Notes: generated by a model not told the origin, from the letters alone. 64,000 bases of DNA from Betaproteobacteria bacterium HGW-Betaproteobacteria-3 (GCA_002842205.1 PHCI01000024.1:50704-114703), one strand, 5' to 3'; shown: positions 51,917 through 61,753, numbered from the stretch's first letter. Program-made: numbers and translations.

Positions 51917-52921
51917 CTATCGGGTGTGCGACGGGCTGGACTCTTGTCCTTGTTGCGTGAGGAATTCCTTGATCTGCAGTCCGTAATGGCTGCCCATCGT
52001 GCCGTACTGGCACTCAAAGATCGGCACGCCGTCGACCGTTGCGACAAGGGTGGGGGCCAGGTCAAGTTCGATGAAGTCACCCTTTTTCAAGGCCATCAAC
52101 TCGCCGACCGTCGCTTCACTGTGGGCCAGTTCAGCCGCCAGTGATACGGTGGCCGACTTGATCTGTTGGGTCAGCAGGTTGACCCAGCGTTTGTCGGGCT
52201 CCTGCTGGTCGCCCTGGAGCGGTGAATACAGCGTCTCGCGGATGGGCTCAAGGCATGAATAGGGGATGCAGATGTGCATGTCCCCGCCGGTTTCACCGAT
52301 CTCAACCCGGAAAGTCGCGGTGACAACGATTTCGGAAGGCGTCGCGATATTGGCGAACTGCGTGTGCATTTCGGACCGCGTGTATTCCAGCTCGATCGGG
52401 TAGATCGTTGCCCAGGCCTTTTTGTACTCGGCCGTGATGACCTCGACAAGGCGAAGAATGATCCGTTGCTCGGTCGGGGAGAACTCGCGACCTTCAATCC
52501 GGGTCTGATACTGCCCCGTGCCGCCGAACAGGTTGTCGATCACGGTGAAGACCAGTGTGGGGTCGCAGATCACCAGGCCTGACCCGCGCAACGGCCGCAC
52601 TTGCATCACATTGATGTTGGTGGGGACCACCACGTTGCGCAAAAAGGCGCTGAACTTCTGGACTTTGACCGGGCCGATGGAAATCTCGGGACTGCGCCGC
52701 ATGAAGTTGAAGATGCCGATGCGAAAGTTCCGGGCAAAGCGCTCGTGAACGATCTCAAGCGTGGGCATTCGCCCACGAACGATGCGCTCCTGGCTCGACA
52801 GGTCGTAGTTTCGTACGCCCGCAGCATCGGTGTCGACTTCCGCGACCGATTGCGACTCGCCGGTGACGCCTTCGAGCAGGGCGTCAACTTCATCCTGCGA
52901 CAAAAACTGGTCGATGGCCAT
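51917..52921 (-). CDS. fliM: Flagellar motor switch protein FliM
   Basis: From the ATG at 52921 it is 334 aa. The N-terminal Phe-Leu-Ser-Gln-Asp-Glu-Val-Asp-Ala-Leu-Leu is the CheY-P binding motif. The middle domain follows (Leu-Glu-Ile-Val-His-Glu-Arg-Phe-Ala-Arg and Gly-Gly-Thr-Gly-Gln-Tyr) with a C-terminal SpoA domain. Length is typical. It connects CheY-P to rotation switching in the C-ring together with FliG and FliN. Confidence 0.95.
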   Translation of the reverse strand: MAIDQFLSQDEVDALLEGVTGESQSVAEVDTDAAGVRNYDLSSQERIVRGRMPTLEIVHERFARNFRIGIFNFMRRSPEISIGPVKVQKFSAFLRNVVVPTNINVMQVRPLRGSGLVICDPTLVFTVIDNLFGGTGQYQTRIEGREFSPTEQRIILRLVEVITAEYKKAWATIYPIELEYTRSEMHTQFANIATPSEIVVTATFRVEIGETGGDMHICIPYSCLEPIRETLYSPLQGDQQEPDKRWVNLLTQQIKSATVSLAAELAHSEATVGELMALKKGDFIELDLAPTLVATVDGVPIFECQYGTMGSHYGLQIKEFLTQQGQESSPSHTR

Positions 52922-52928
52922 CGTGGTC

Positions 52929-53567
52929 TTACTGCACAATGAAGGTAGAGAACAGGACTTCCTTGACGGGGTTCGTCACGGGCTTCTTCCGGCTTGCGGC
53001 TTTACCGGCTTTCACCGCGACGGGGGCCACCACCTGGTGCGAAGCGTCCGTGCCTGGGCCTTCGCCATGCGCGGCGTCCGGTACGCCGTCGTCCATCGGG
53101 ATGTCAACGCCGATCGACTGCGCAGTGGCGATCTGAATCTGTCGTGCCAGTTGATTTTTACCGTCCAGTGTCAGCAAGTCCTCGATCTTCTTGGCGGAAA
53201 TGAGGAGGAGGATCCGGTTTCGCACCACGGGCAAGTGGTCCTTGATGGCGATGTCGGTATCGGTGCCCTCGACTTCGAACGTGACGCCAATTTGCGCCAT
53301 ACGCATGCCACCCGGATCGTTCAGGTTGACCGTGAAGTTCTCCAGGGTGGTGAAGATCGGTTTTTTCGTCTTGTCGTGCTTTTTGGGCTCCGCCACATGC
53401 GCGGTGTCGCCACCCTCTTCAAGCTGTGCCAAGGCCGCGGCGTTGCGAAGCGACATGAAATACCAGGCACCTGCTCCACCTCCACCCAAAAGGATGACCA
53501 TCGCGATCACGATGATCATTTTTTTCCCTGATTTCTTGGGGGGGGCAACGGGCGCTTCGGCTGACAT
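52929..53567 (-). CDS. fliL: Flagellar basal-body-associated protein FliL
   Basis: From the ATG at 53567 it is 212 aa, with a cytoplasmic basic N-terminus, one membrane helix (Met-Ile-Ile-Val-Ile-Ala-Met-Val-Ile-Leu-Leu) and a periplasmic FliL domain (Leu-Glu-Asn-Phe-Thr-Val-Asn-Leu and Val-Arg-Asn-Arg-Ile-Leu-Leu-Leu-Ile-Ser). It ends in Val-Lys-Glu-Val-Leu-Phe-Ser-Thr-Phe-Ile-Val-Gln, as in other FliLs. A Pro/Lys/Ala-rich insert near the C-terminus is longer than usual. It supports stator function. About 100 bp separate it from fliK. Confidence 0.9.
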   Translation of the reverse strand: MSAEAPVAPPKKSGKKMIIVIAMVILLGGGGAGAWYFMSLRNAAALAQLEEGGDTAHVAEPKKHDKTKKPIFTTLENFTVNLNDPGGMRMAQIGVTFEVEGTDTDIAIKDHLPVVRNRILLLISAKKIEDLLTLDGKNQLARQIQIATAQSIGVDIPMDDGVPDAAHGEGPGTDASHQVVAPVAVKAGKAASRKKPVTNPVKEVLFSTFIVQ

Positions 53568-53670
53568 GGGATCTCCTGTTCGAGCCCTGATTGTGGAGAA
53601 CAGCGGCCAGTGCAAAAGACCCGAAAAGGCAGCTATTCCCGGCTTAATCCGTCGCCTGGGAAGGTGTCAA

Positions 53671-55062
53671 TCAGGCATAGAGGTCGATACCCCCGCGCGC
53701 CGACGCGGTCAGCGCCACGAGGCTGCGCCGGTCCATGGCATGGCCAGCCCCGCGGCCGCTGTCATGGGAGGGCCAGCCGTTGCCGGCGGGCGAACGGGGG
53801 TCCTGTTGGGATGTCGCGCCGCCGTGGCCTGCACCTTCCCCTCCGACGTGCGAGCTCCCCAGGCTCAATCCCTGCGCTGCCAGCATCTCGCCAAGTTTGG
53901 GCAATGATTGCGCGATGGCCTCGCGGGTCGCGCCATGCGCCACGGCAAAAGAGAGATCGGCCACCTGGGCGTGCATCTTGAGGTCGATCTGGATCGGGCC
54001 CAGATCCGCCGGATTGAGGGTCAAGATGGCGCGCCCCACCCCATCGCGCGCCATCAGCATGACTTCCGTGCCGAGCTGCTGCGGGAATTCCGGGCTGCCG
54101 GGCGCGGCGTGCAGGGGCGTGGTGGGCGCCAGAGGTCCGGCGGCGAGCGTGTGGGACGGCCCTCCCGGGGCCGCGACGAGCCCGGCAAGCGGGCCCGCAG
54201 GCGTTTGCGGATCGGCGTTCAGGCCAGCGGCTTTGTTGAACTGCTGGAGCCAGCCAGGCAGCGCCGCCAGGTCCGAGGCGGGCGGCGTAATGGTCGTCCC
54301 GACCACGGGATCGGTGGCCGCTGCCCCAGCGGGCCGCTCGGCCAATGGCCCCGACTTGGCGTTGGCACTGTCCAGAAGCAGCTTCTGCGGACTGGCTTGC
54401 AGGGCGGCTTCAGCCGGAACGGGCGCTGCAGTCTGCAGCGCCACAGGGTAGAGATCCGGCGTGGTCGAGGCGGCGTGCGGCTGATCATTGGCAGTTCCGG
54501 GCAGCTTTTCATGGTCTTGCGGCCCGGTCAGGATCGAGGCCAGACCCGAGGGGCGGTCGCTTCCCCCCTCGGGATCGTTGACCGCGGAAGTCCACGCCAG
54601 TGATCCATCTGTTTCGGTGGATTCTTCTGACGGGGCGTCGTCGCCGACGTTGGGCGACTTCGCAGGCACCTTGGGCGCCGCAGATCGTTCCGTGCCATTG
54701 GCTTTCGCACCTTCCGCACTTTCAGCACGTTCTGCGACGTCAGCGACGTCAGCGACGTCGGTCGGTTCGCGTTCTTCACCGGAGCGGTCGGGTGCGGGGC
54801 TTGAATCGGCTGTCCTGGTGGTTTTTCTCCCTTCGGTGGAGCGCGAAGACGGGGTCGAGGGGGCCGGGGGGGGGGTCTGCCGTTCATCGCGGGAGGTGTT
54901 GTTCCGCGCAATATCCTGGTCCTGCTGCCGGGCGGATTCCTGGAGAACGGCAGAGAACTTTGTCGCTGGCCTGGAACCTGCTGCCGGGACCGGCTCCGAC
55001 TTCAATGAAACGGCATTGCGGCCGCCTTCCAGCACGGAGGACGCACCGTGGGAGGTGATCAT
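53671..55062 (-). CDS. fliK: Flagellar hook-length control protein FliK
   Basis: From the ATG at 55062 it is 463 aa. The N-terminal two-thirds is low-complexity, rich in Pro, Ala, Ser and Glu, and includes a triple Asp-Val-Ala repeat (~54740). The C-terminal Flg_hook domain, with Leu-Thr-Leu-Asn-Pro-Ala-Asp-Leu-Gly-Pro-Ile-Gln-Ile, is conserved. It is a secreted molecular ruler that measures the hook and switches export to filament substrates. A frame extending to 55413 overlaps fliJ and is rejected. Confidence 0.9.
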   Translation of the reverse strand: MITSHGASSVLEGGRNAVSLKSEPVPAAGSRPATKFSAVLQESARQQDQDIARNNTSRDERQTPPPAPSTPSSRSTEGRKTTRTADSSPAPDRSGEEREPTDVADVADVAERAESAEGAKANGTERSAAPKVPAKSPNVGDDAPSEESTETDGSLAWTSAVNDPEGGSDRPSGLASILTGPQDHEKLPGTANDQPHAASTTPDLYPVALQTAAPVPAEAALQASPQKLLLDSANAKSGPLAERPAGAAATDPVVGTTITPPASDLAALPGWLQQFNKAAGLNADPQTPAGPLAGLVAAPGGPSHTLAAGPLAPTTPLHAAPGSPEFPQQLGTEVMLMARDGVGRAILTLNPADLGPIQIDLKMHAQVADLSFAVAHGATREAIAQSLPKLGEMLAAQGLSLGSSHVGGEGAGHGGATSQQDPRSPAGNGWPSHDSGRGAGHAMDRRSLVALTASARGGIDLYA

Positions 55063-55508
55063 GCGGCACCGCCTGCGGTCATGTGGAACCCGCGCCGTGC
55101 CGCAAACTCGTCGCTGGCGCGTTGCTCCTGCTGTGCCGCCCTGGCCTGGTGTGCTGCGTTTTGACGGGTGATCAGGGCCTCGATGGAGCGGAGCCTCTTT
55201 TGTTGCGCCATCAGCCGTTGGGTGGCTGCGGCGGCAAAAAGCGTCCGACGTTCCAGCTCCGCTTGCTGGACTTGAATGGCGGTGTCCAGACGCGCCACGA
55301 AACCGTGGTACTGGGCGAGCAGATCCGGGCTCATCGGCTGGGTCCGCGAGGTGGGGGCATTGGCCAGATAGTCGGTGCGGTACTGGACCAACTGGTTCAA
55401 GGTGCCCTGGCAATCCCGGACGAGCCCAAGCGCCGCTTCGTTCGCGCGTGCGGCGCTGTCACGCACCGTGCGGGCGTTGTCCACGAGAAATTCGAAGGTG
55501 TTCTTCAT
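55059..55508 (-). CDS. fliJ: Flagellar export chaperone FliJ
   Basis: A 149-aa, highly helical protein (coiled coil over most of its length) of the normal FliJ size. It overlaps fliK by four bases and starts two bases after the fliI stop. FliJ works with the FliI/FliH ATPase complex and escorts substrates. The C-terminal ~15 residues are less conserved. Confidence 0.88.
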   Translation of the reverse strand: MKNTFEFLVDNARTVRDSAARANEAALGLVRDCQGTLNQLVQYRTDYLANAPTSRTQPMSPDLLAQYHGFVARLDTAIQVQQAELERRTLFAAAATQRLMAQQKRLRSIEALITRQNAAHQARAAQQEQRASDEFAARRGFHMTAGGAA

Positions 55509-55509
55509 G

Positions 55510-56976
55510 CTAGATGCTCATGACGGGTTGAAGGAGTTGGGCCATGGCCTCGACGCTGGTGTGCAGGCCCGCGCGTTCGTGCATGTCCTGTTGCAGAAAG
55601 GCGGCAACTTTCGGGTACAGGGCGATCGCCTGGTCTGTGGCGCTGTCGGAGCCCGGGGCATAGGCCCCCACCGCAATCAGATCGTGATTGCGCTGGTAGC
55701 GCGAATACACATTCTTGAGTCGCCGCGCCAATTGGACATGGCGGGTGTCCACCACGTTTTGCATGACGCGGGAGATGGATTGTTCAATGTCAATGGCGGG
55801 GTAATGGCCTTGCTCGGCCAGCGCCCGCGTCAACACAAAGTGACCGTCAAGGATGGCGCGCGCGTTGTCCGCGATGGGATCCTGCTGGTCGTCGCCTTCG
55901 GCAAGAACGGTATAAAACGCCGTGATGGAGCCGCCACCGCGCACGCCGTTGCCGGCCCGCTCGACGAGCTGGGGCAAACGGGCGAACACCGACGGTGGAT
56001 AACCCTTGGTGGCGGGGGGCTCACCAATGGCCAGGGCCATTTCACGGTGGGCCATGGCATAGCGTGTGAGCGAATCCATGAGCAGCAAGACATGTTGCCC
56101 GCGGTCCCGGAAATGTTCGGCGAGTGCCGTGGCGTACGACGCACCCTGCATTCGCATGAGAGGTGGCAGGTCTGCAGGCGCCGCCACCACGACCGCACGT
56201 TTGCGACCTTCCTCGCCCAGAATGTCTTCGACGAATTCCTTGACCTCGCGGCCGCGTTCACCGATCAATCCGACCACGATCACATCGGCGCTGGTGTATT
56301 TCGCCATCATGCCCAACAGCACGCTCTTGCCCACGCCCGATCCCGCAAAAAGCCCGAGCCGCTGGCCGCGGCCCACGGTCAGCATGGCGTTGATGGCACG
56401 CACGCCCACGTCCAGCGGGACGCGGACCGGCTCCCGGTCCATGGCGTTGATGGGTTCGCGCGCAATGGATTCAGCCTTGGTGCCAAAAATGGGCCCCCTG
56501 CGATCCAGTGGCTGACCGGCAGGGTCCACCACGCGGCCCAGCATCGACGGCCCCATGGGCAACCGGCGGGTGCGGGTGTCGCCACTGGCTTCAAGGCCGG
56601 GTGCCTTGCCGTAGTGGATGCCTTCGAACGGATACCTTACCGGCTCAACCTGCGCGCCGGGGGACAACCCGGTCAGGTCTCCCGTGGGCATCAGGAATTG
56701 TCGTCCCCTGGAAAAGCCGACGACCTCGGCCTCGGTGGTGCGGGCCCCGTCACGCACCGTGCACACACTGCCGACCGGCAGGCTGAGCCCGGTGGCCTCC
56801 ATGACCAGGCCTGAAATCCGCGTGAGGCGGCCGCTCACCACAATGGGTTGGGCCGACTGGAGCAAGCGAACGTGCGAGCCCAGGTGGGCGGCCAACTGCT
56901 GGCCGATGCTCCGCGGTGCCACGTCGCGCGGCGAGGCCGTGGCCAGGGTGGGGAGCGCTTTGGCGACCGCGTTCAT
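55510..56976 (-). CDS. fliI: Flagellum-specific ATP synthase FliI
   Basis: From the ATG at 56976 it is 488 aa. Walker A is Ala-Gly-Ser-Gly-Val-Gly-Lys-Ser. The Gly-Glu-Arg-Gly-Arg-Glu-Val segment and Walker B Leu-Leu-Leu-Met-Asp-Ser-Leu-Thr-Arg follow, as in F1-like type III ATPases. The N-terminal ~25 residues are probably the FliH-binding part. It powers unfolding and export of flagellar substrates. Its start overlaps fliH by four bases. Confidence 0.95.
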   Translation of the reverse strand: MNAVAKALPTLATASPRDVAPRSIGQQLAAHLGSHVRLLQSAQPIVVSGRLTRISGLVMEATGLSLPVGSVCTVRDGARTTEAEVVGFSRGRQFLMPTGDLTGLSPGAQVEPVRYPFEGIHYGKAPGLEASGDTRTRRLPMGPSMLGRVVDPAGQPLDRRGPIFGTKAESIAREPINAMDREPVRVPLDVGVRAINAMLTVGRGQRLGLFAGSGVGKSVLLGMMAKYTSADVIVVGLIGERGREVKEFVEDILGEEGRKRAVVVAAPADLPPLMRMQGASYATALAEHFRDRGQHVLLLMDSLTRYAMAHREMALAIGEPPATKGYPPSVFARLPQLVERAGNGVRGGGSITAFYTVLAEGDDQQDPIADNARAILDGHFVLTRALAEQGHYPAIDIEQSISRVMQNVVDTRHVQLARRLKNVYSRYQRNHDLIAVGAYAPGSDSATDQAIALYPKVAAFLQQDMHERAGLHTSVEAMAQLLQPVMSI

Positions 56977-57677
56977 GGCAAAGGCTCCTCGTCGCGGCCC
57001 AAGGTGGCCATGACCGCCTGCCAGCGGGCCTCGAAGGTGGCATCCGCCACGCCGGTGTCGGCGTCCAGCCGACAGCCACCGGCTGTGATCGAAGGGTCGG
57101 CGGTCACCTGCCATCCGCCCGCGGGCGATTGCTTGGCAAGGTGTTCCTGCAGGGCGTTGGCGTCGGCCGGGTTGACGCGAAACTCCAGCCGGGAAGCGCC
57201 TTCTCCCAGTGCCCGAAGCGCCTCGCGCGCTGTCGGCATGAGTGCATCGGCCCGGAAGCGAAGTTCGTCGCGCAAGACTTGCCGGGCAATGTCAATGGCC
57301 AGCGAGACCAGATCGCTCGCCAGTTGCGATTCAAACGACGTCATTTCTTCGCGGAAGGCCGACACCAGGCGGTGCAGGTGCTGGGCCGCGTCGGCCGCTT
57401 CCCTGGAGCGGAAGTCCTCGAAGGCGCGCGAACCCTCGATGTATCCCTGCTCATGGCCCTGCTGAACACCCTTGGCGAATCCCCGTTGATGCCCCAGGTC
57501 GAACGCGGCACGGGCCGTCGGGTTGTCCAGGTCACGATGGGACAGCATGGGGCGTTCGGCCGACGGGTGACCCTCCAGCAGGTCTGCGAGCGAAATCCCC
57601 ATCACGTTCGTGAGGGCTTCGGCCGCCGTGATCCGGCTCGACGTGCCGTAAGGCGTGTCAGACGAAGCTTTCTTCAC
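56973..57677 (-). CDS. fliH: Flagellar export regulator FliH
   Basis: A GTG at 57677 follows GGGAGGCGGCA and gives 234 aa. The typical Gly-X-X-X-Gly-type repeats ([17 protein letters not shown]) and the C-terminal FliH domain are present. It regulates FliI and links it to the C-ring. It overlaps fliG by ~20 bp, consistent with coupled translation. Confidence 0.88.
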   Translation of the reverse strand: MKKASSDTPYGTSSRITAAEALTNVMGISLADLLEGHPSAERPMLSHRDLDNPTARAAFDLGHQRGFAKGVQQGHEQGYIEGSRAFEDFRSREAADAAQHLHRLVSAFREEMTSFESQLASDLVSLAIDIARQVLRDELRFRADALMPTAREALRALGEGASRLEFRVNPADANALQEHLAKQSPAGGWQVTADPSITAGGCRLDADTGVADATFEARWQAVMATLGRDEEPLP

Positions 57678-58674
57678 TGCCGCCTCCCAGCACAACCTGC
57701 CCTTCATCGGCCAATCTGCGGACGATCTTGAGGATCTCCTTTTGCTCGCCCTCGACTTCCGAGACGCGGACCGGCCCGCGCGATTCCAGGTCTTCCTTGA
57801 GCGCTTCGGCTGCCCGAGAGCTCATGTTGGCAAACACCTTCTCCCGCATCTCCGGCGCCGCACCCTTGAGCGCAACCACCAAGGAATCCGTGGCGACTTC
57901 CTTCAACACCAGCTGCAAAGCCTTGTTGTCAAGTTTCAGAAGATCGTCGAACGTGAACATCTGCTCTTCGATCTTCTGCGCCAGATCGGCATCGCCTTCC
58001 CGAATCGCATCGAGTACGGCGCTTTCGTTGGACGAGCCCAGAAAGTTCATGATCTCGGCGGCCGTCTTCGGGCCGCCCAGCGCGGCTTTTTTGATGCGGT
58101 CGCCTCCGGCAAGCACTTGCGACAGGACGTCGTTCAGCTCCTTCAGGGCGTTGGGCTGGATTCCGTCGAGACGGGCAATCCGGAGCACCACGTCGTTGCG
58201 CACGCGATCCGGCAATGCCACCAGCACTCCCGAGGCCTGATCCCGGTCCAGGTGAACCAGAATCGACGCGATGATCTGGGGATGTTCGTTGCGGATCAAT
58301 TCTGCAATGGAGGGTGCATCCATCCATTTCAGGCTTTCGATGCCACTGACATCACGCCCCTGAAGAATGCGGTCGATCAGAAGCGATGCCTTGTCGTCGC
58401 CCAATGCCCGCTTGAGCACGCTGCTCACGTAGGCGCCGGTGTCTCCCACCAGCGAGCGTTGACTCTCCACCGAACCGCCAAAGCGGGTCAGCACACTGTC
58501 AAAGAGTTCGTCGCTGACGGTGGTGAGTTTGGCCATCCGTTCGCCGATGCGCTGGACCTCTTTGGGGCCGAGGTGCTTGAAGACCTCGGCGGCGTTTTCC
58601 TCGCCGATCGCCATCAACAAGATGGCGCCGGCCTGCACGCCGTCTTCTTCAGGACTGGGGGATGCTGTGGTCAT
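57658..58674 (-). CDS. fliG: Flagellar motor switch protein FliG
   Basis: From the ATG at 58674 it is 338 aa. The N-terminal domain binds FliF; the middle domain has Glu-His-Pro-Gln-Ile-Ile-Ala. The C-terminal torque domain holds the charged residues that face the stator (Ser-Arg-Gly-Pro-Val-Arg-Val-Ser-Glu-Val-Glu). Length is typical. It is part of the rotor switch with FliM and FliN. Confidence 0.95.
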   Translation of the reverse strand: MTTASPSPEEDGVQAGAILLMAIGEENAAEVFKHLGPKEVQRIGERMAKLTTVSDELFDSVLTRFGGSVESQRSLVGDTGAYVSSVLKRALGDDKASLLIDRILQGRDVSGIESLKWMDAPSIAELIRNEHPQIIASILVHLDRDQASGVLVALPDRVRNDVVLRIARLDGIQPNALKELNDVLSQVLAGGDRIKKAALGGPKTAAEIMNFLGSSNESAVLDAIREGDADLAQKIEEQMFTFDDLLKLDNKALQLVLKEVATDSLVVALKGAAPEMREKVFANMSSRAAEALKEDLESRGPVRVSEVEGEQKEILKIVRRLADEGQVVLGGGSEESFV

Positions 58675-58696
58675 GGTGGTTGATTTGCCGGTGATG

Positions 58697-60403
58697 TCAA
58701 CTGGTATGGGTGACCCATGTGCGCACGACGTTGGCCACGGTGGCCGGGTCGGATTTGGCCAGCTTGCGGACGTCTGCCAACTGAAGCGCACGGGCTTGCT
58801 GGGCCAGCTCGACCGGCGTCAGCTCCACCGGGGAAAGCGCGGAGCCACCCGCGGGCGTCGGCAGTGAAAGCGCGTCCTGCACGCTGGTCAGAAGTGTCCC
58901 GCCCTGGCCCGGCAGCGCGGGCTTGCGCGCCGCGCGCAATGCGGGGCGAACCAGTCCGAGAAGGATCATCAGCGCCACCAGCGGAAGCATCAGCCACTGC
59001 GCGATGGTCCGTGCCAGGTCCATGGTCTCGGGCTGCTTCCACAGTGGCACAGCGACTTCGGGCGGAACCGCCGGAACATTGAACGGTGCGTTGACCACGT
59101 TCAGCGAGTCGCCCCGGTCCTTGCTGAACCCGACGGCTTCGCGGACCAGCGCATTGATCTGTTCCATCTGCGCGGCGGGAATCGGCGACGTGGTCACCTT
59201 TCCGTTGCTGGCGGTGGTGCTCACATGATTCAAAACCACTGCGGCATTCAGGCGTCGCACGACACCGCTGGCGTTGCGAACCACCCGGACGGTCTTGTCC
59301 ACCTCGTAGTTGGTGGTGGCATCACGCTTGCCGCTGACATTTCCGTTGGCCACTCCGCCGGCGCTCAGCGCCTGTGAGGCGCCATTGATGGGGGCCGTGG
59401 CGTTGCCGGGAGGCTGGTTGGACAATGCACCGGGAACACCGCCGACCATCGCCGCCGCACCGGACTGCCCCTCCGACACTTGCTGGCTGCGAATCGCCGC
59501 TGCGGCATCGCCCTGATTCGGCTTGTAAATTTCAGCGGTGGATTCACTTTGCGTGAAATCCACGTCAGCCGTGATCTGGGCCCGCACGTTTTCTGCCCCC
59601 ACCAGCGGTTCGAGGATGGCCAGCACGCGCGAAGCCAGATTCTGCTCGATCTGCCGGACGTATTGAAGTTGAGAGGCGTCGAGCCCGTTGGGGGCCTCGC
59701 CGGGGGGTTGCGACAACAAGGTACCGGTCTGGTCCACCACGCTGACGGCCCGCGGATTGAGTTCGGGCACGCTGGAGGCCACCAGGTGCACGATGCCCGC
59801 AATCTGCGTGCGGTCCAGTGTGCGGCCGCCATGCAGGCTGACCAGGACCGAGGCCGAAGGTTTCTGCTGCTCCCTCAGGAAGGCGGTCTGGTTGGGCAGC
59901 GCCAGGTGTACCCGGGCCGATTCGACGGTGGGCATGGCCATGATGGAACGTGCCAGCTCGCCCTCGAGACCGCGCTGGAAGTTCAGGCGCTCCTGAAACT
60001 GCGTCACACCAAATTTCTGGTTTTCCATCAGCTCGAAGCCGACCGCCCCACCTTTGGGCAAGCCCTGCGTGGCCAGCTTGAGACGGGCGTCGTGCACCTT
60101 GTCGGCAGGCACCATGATGGCGCCGCCACCCTCGGTGAATTTGTGGGGCACATTGAGCTGTGCCAGGGCTGCGATGACCGAGCCGCCGTCGCGGTCCGAA
60201 AGGTTGGCGTACAAGACCTTCCAGTCGGGTTGTCGGCTGCTGATGAAGGTCACCACCAACACCGCGAACAGCATCGCCGCACCGGCGCCAAGCATCAGCT
60301 TGCTGCGTGTGGGCAGCGAGGCAATGCCAGAGACCGTCTGAACGACGCCGGTGGTCAGAGGGGCTGAAGCTGGCGGTTTGGAAGGTGCGATGTCGTTGGC
60401 CAT
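58697..60403 (-). CDS. fliF: Flagellar MS-ring protein FliF
   Basis: A 568-aa protein with an N-terminal membrane helix (Leu-Gly-Ala-Gly-Ala-Ala-Met-Leu-Phe-Ala), periplasmic ring-building domains (Tyr-Ala-Asn-Leu-Ser-Asp-Arg-Asp-Gly-Gly) and a second helix near residue 463. The C-terminal cytoplasmic FliG-binding segment ends Val-Val-Arg-Thr-Trp-Val. It is the first gene of the minus-strand operon and seeds flagellum assembly. It is divergent from fliE. Confidence 0.95.
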   Translation of the reverse strand: MANDIAPSKPPASAPLTTGVVQTVSGIASLPTRSKLMLGAGAAMLFAVLVVTFISSRQPDWKVLYANLSDRDGGSVIAALAQLNVPHKFTEGGGAIMVPADKVHDARLKLATQGLPKGGAVGFELMENQKFGVTQFQERLNFQRGLEGELARSIMAMPTVESARVHLALPNQTAFLREQQKPSASVLVSLHGGRTLDRTQIAGIVHLVASSVPELNPRAVSVVDQTGTLLSQPPGEAPNGLDASQLQYVRQIEQNLASRVLAILEPLVGAENVRAQITADVDFTQSESTAEIYKPNQGDAAAAIRSQQVSEGQSGAAAMVGGVPGALSNQPPGNATAPINGASQALSAGGVANGNVSGKRDATTNYEVDKTVRVVRNASGVVRRLNAAVVLNHVSTTASNGKVTTSPIPAAQMEQINALVREAVGFSKDRGDSLNVVNAPFNVPAVPPEVAVPLWKQPETMDLARTIAQWLMLPLVALMILLGLVRPALRAARKPALPGQGGTLLTSVQDALSLPTPAGGSALSPVELTPVELAQQARALQLADVRKLAKSDPATVANVVRTWVTHTS

Positions 60404-60557
60404 GGATTCAATCAGAACGTTCGATTCCCTGTGAATGGGGTCGATTGTTCGGTCAATCGCGCGACCGCTTGAACCGGATATGCGGGGACTTCACCAGCCT
60501 TTTTTGAACGATGGTCCACCGCAATGCAGCTAAAGTTTCGCCATCGGGAGCCGACCC
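60404..60557. promoter_or_regulatory. Divergent promoter region fliF/fliE
   Basis: A 154-bp gap between divergent fliF and fliE must contain the promoters of both. No sigma-28 or sigma-54 box was identified with confidence. In this group, activation by FlhDC is common at such sites. Confidence 0.45.
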
Positions 60558-60878
60558 ATGAACATCAACACTGCCTCTTCTTTCGCCAACCCCTTGCTTG
60601 ACGCATTGCGCAAGTCCGGTGGAGGTGCCGCAGCGGACAAGTCGGGGGTGGGCAAGGCTTCGTTTGGCTCTGCCTTTGACCAGGCGTTGCGCTCGGTCAG
60701 CCAGACCCAGAATGACGCCATGAAGTTGACGCAGGACTTCCAGCTCAACCCCGAATCCGTCAGCCTGGAAGAAACCATGATTGCGATGCAAAAGTCGCAA
60801 ATCGCTTTCCAGTCGGCGCTCAATGTCCGCAACCGCATGGTGTCGGCGTACACCGACATCATGAACATGCAGGTTTGA
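60558..60878 (+). CDS. fliE: Flagellar hook-basal body protein FliE
   Basis: A 106-aa protein of the normal size, with the C-terminal signature Ser-Leu-Glu-Glu-Thr-Met-Ile-Ala-Met-Gln-Lys-Ser and Val-Arg-Asn-Arg-Met-Val-Ser-Ala-Tyr. It connects the MS ring to the rod and is exported early. It stands alone on the plus strand. Its stop is 7 bp from the stop of the convergent small gene. Confidence 0.95.
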   Translation: MNINTASSFANPLLDALRKSGGGAAADKSGVGKASFGSAFDQALRSVSQTQNDAMKLTQDFQLNPESVSLEETMIAMQKSQIAFQSALNVRNRMVSAYTDIMNMQV

Positions 60879-60885
60879 GGCCCGC

Positions 60886-61215
60886 TCAGCCCGCCAGTGC
60901 GGGCCGCGAAAACCGCGCGGGCGGCAGCCAGTCGGCCAGCGCCGCGTCCACCTTGCGCAAGAATCGTTGGGCCTCGGCCTGTCCGGCGTGTTCGGACACG
61001 CGCAGGTAGGCACGGCTTCTCAGGTGCCAGAGATCGTCAGCCGATTGCGCTGCTTCCACCGAAAAGCGGAACGCGCGGGACCGGTGGTCTTCGGCGTTGC
61101 GAACCGGGTTGATGAACATGGTTTTGAGGTCGTCCATTGAGAACTGGTGCCTGGGCTGCGCCAGCCCCAACAGGCACAGCAGGGAATGAAGGGCCGAAGT
61201 GCAGAGTGCGATCAT
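60886..61215 (-). CDS. Hypothetical protein between fliE and fliT
   Basis: The ATG at 61215 follows TAGGAGAACCTCC, a strong ribosome-binding site, giving 109 aa. A hydrophobic N-terminus (~18 residues, Leu-His-Ser-Leu-Leu-Cys-Leu-Leu-Gly-Leu) is followed by a charged helical domain (Ala-Glu-Asp-His-Arg-Ser-Arg-Ala-Phe-Arg, Asp-Asp-Leu-Trp-His-Leu-Arg-Ser-Arg). No family recognised. Its place among flagellar genes suggests, but does not show, a link to motility. Confidence 0.6.
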   Translation of the reverse strand: MIALCTSALHSLLCLLGLAQPRHQFSMDDLKTMFINPVRNAEDHRSRAFRFSVEAAQSADDLWHLRSRAYLRVSEHAGQAEAQRFLRKVDAALADWLPPARFSRPALAG

Positions 61216-61325
61216 GGAGGTTCTCCTAAAGCCAGATATCCAGTCTTTCGGACCCTCATTTCCAAACTAAAGTTTTTCGGGTGTAGGCCGACACCGCCAA
61301 GGCATGTAAGGCAAACGCTGACACG

Positions 61326-61359
61326 AAAAAAGCCCATCGCAGCAGTGTGCGATGGGCTT
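61326..61359 (-). terminator. Rho-independent terminator after fliT
   Basis: A perfect 12-bp stem (61330-61341 with 61348-61359) and a 6-base loop are followed on the minus strand by a run of six T (A-run at 61326-61331 on the plus strand). It ends the fliD-fliS-fliT transcript. Confidence 0.88.
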
Positions 61360-61420
61360 GGGGCGCGGCCCGCCTGGGGGGCAGCGGCAATTCGACGGGT
61401 GGCGGCGTTGGGACCCGGTG

Positions 61421-61744
61421 TCAGTGCAGCGACCGGCTGTACGCCGTGGCCATCTGGAGCGCCGAATCCACGGTGGGCGGCAGAACCTCCGAGATGCGGC
61501 GAATCTCCGCATCATTGGCCAGGATGTTGCGCAGGATCCGCAGCTTGTTCTGGCGTCCGGTTTCGCCCAACTGGTTGGCATGAGCGATCTGGCGGAGCCT
61601 GGCGATCACCAAGGTGCACGACGCCTCCAGCCGCGCCACGCGGTCCCAGTCGCCAGCGCGGGCTGCTTCCAGCATGTCCTGGCTGGCTTCCTCCAGGGTT
61701 TCGTAGTGGCGCAGTAGCGACTCGGGTTCAAACAGGTCAGACAT
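61421..61744 (-). CDS. fliT: Flagellar chaperone FliT
   Basis: A 107-aa helical protein of FliT size, with Glu-Thr-Gly-Arg-Gln-Asn-Lys-Leu-Arg-Ile-Leu-Arg-Asn-Ile-Leu and a short C-terminus. In enterics FliT binds the cap protein FliD and FlhDC. It is 9 bp downstream of fliS, the usual fliD-S-T order. Confidence 0.85.
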   Translation of the reverse strand: MSDLFEPESLLRHYETLEEASQDMLEAARAGDWDRVARLEASCTLVIARLRQIAHANQLGETGRQNKLRILRNILANDAEIRRISEVLPPTVDSALQMATAYSRSLH

Positions 61745-61753
61745 GCTGCGTCC

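Noticed and set aside
55375..56814. 479-aa plus-strand frame over fliI
   Set aside because: Antisense shadow; fliI on the minus strand has full Walker motifs.
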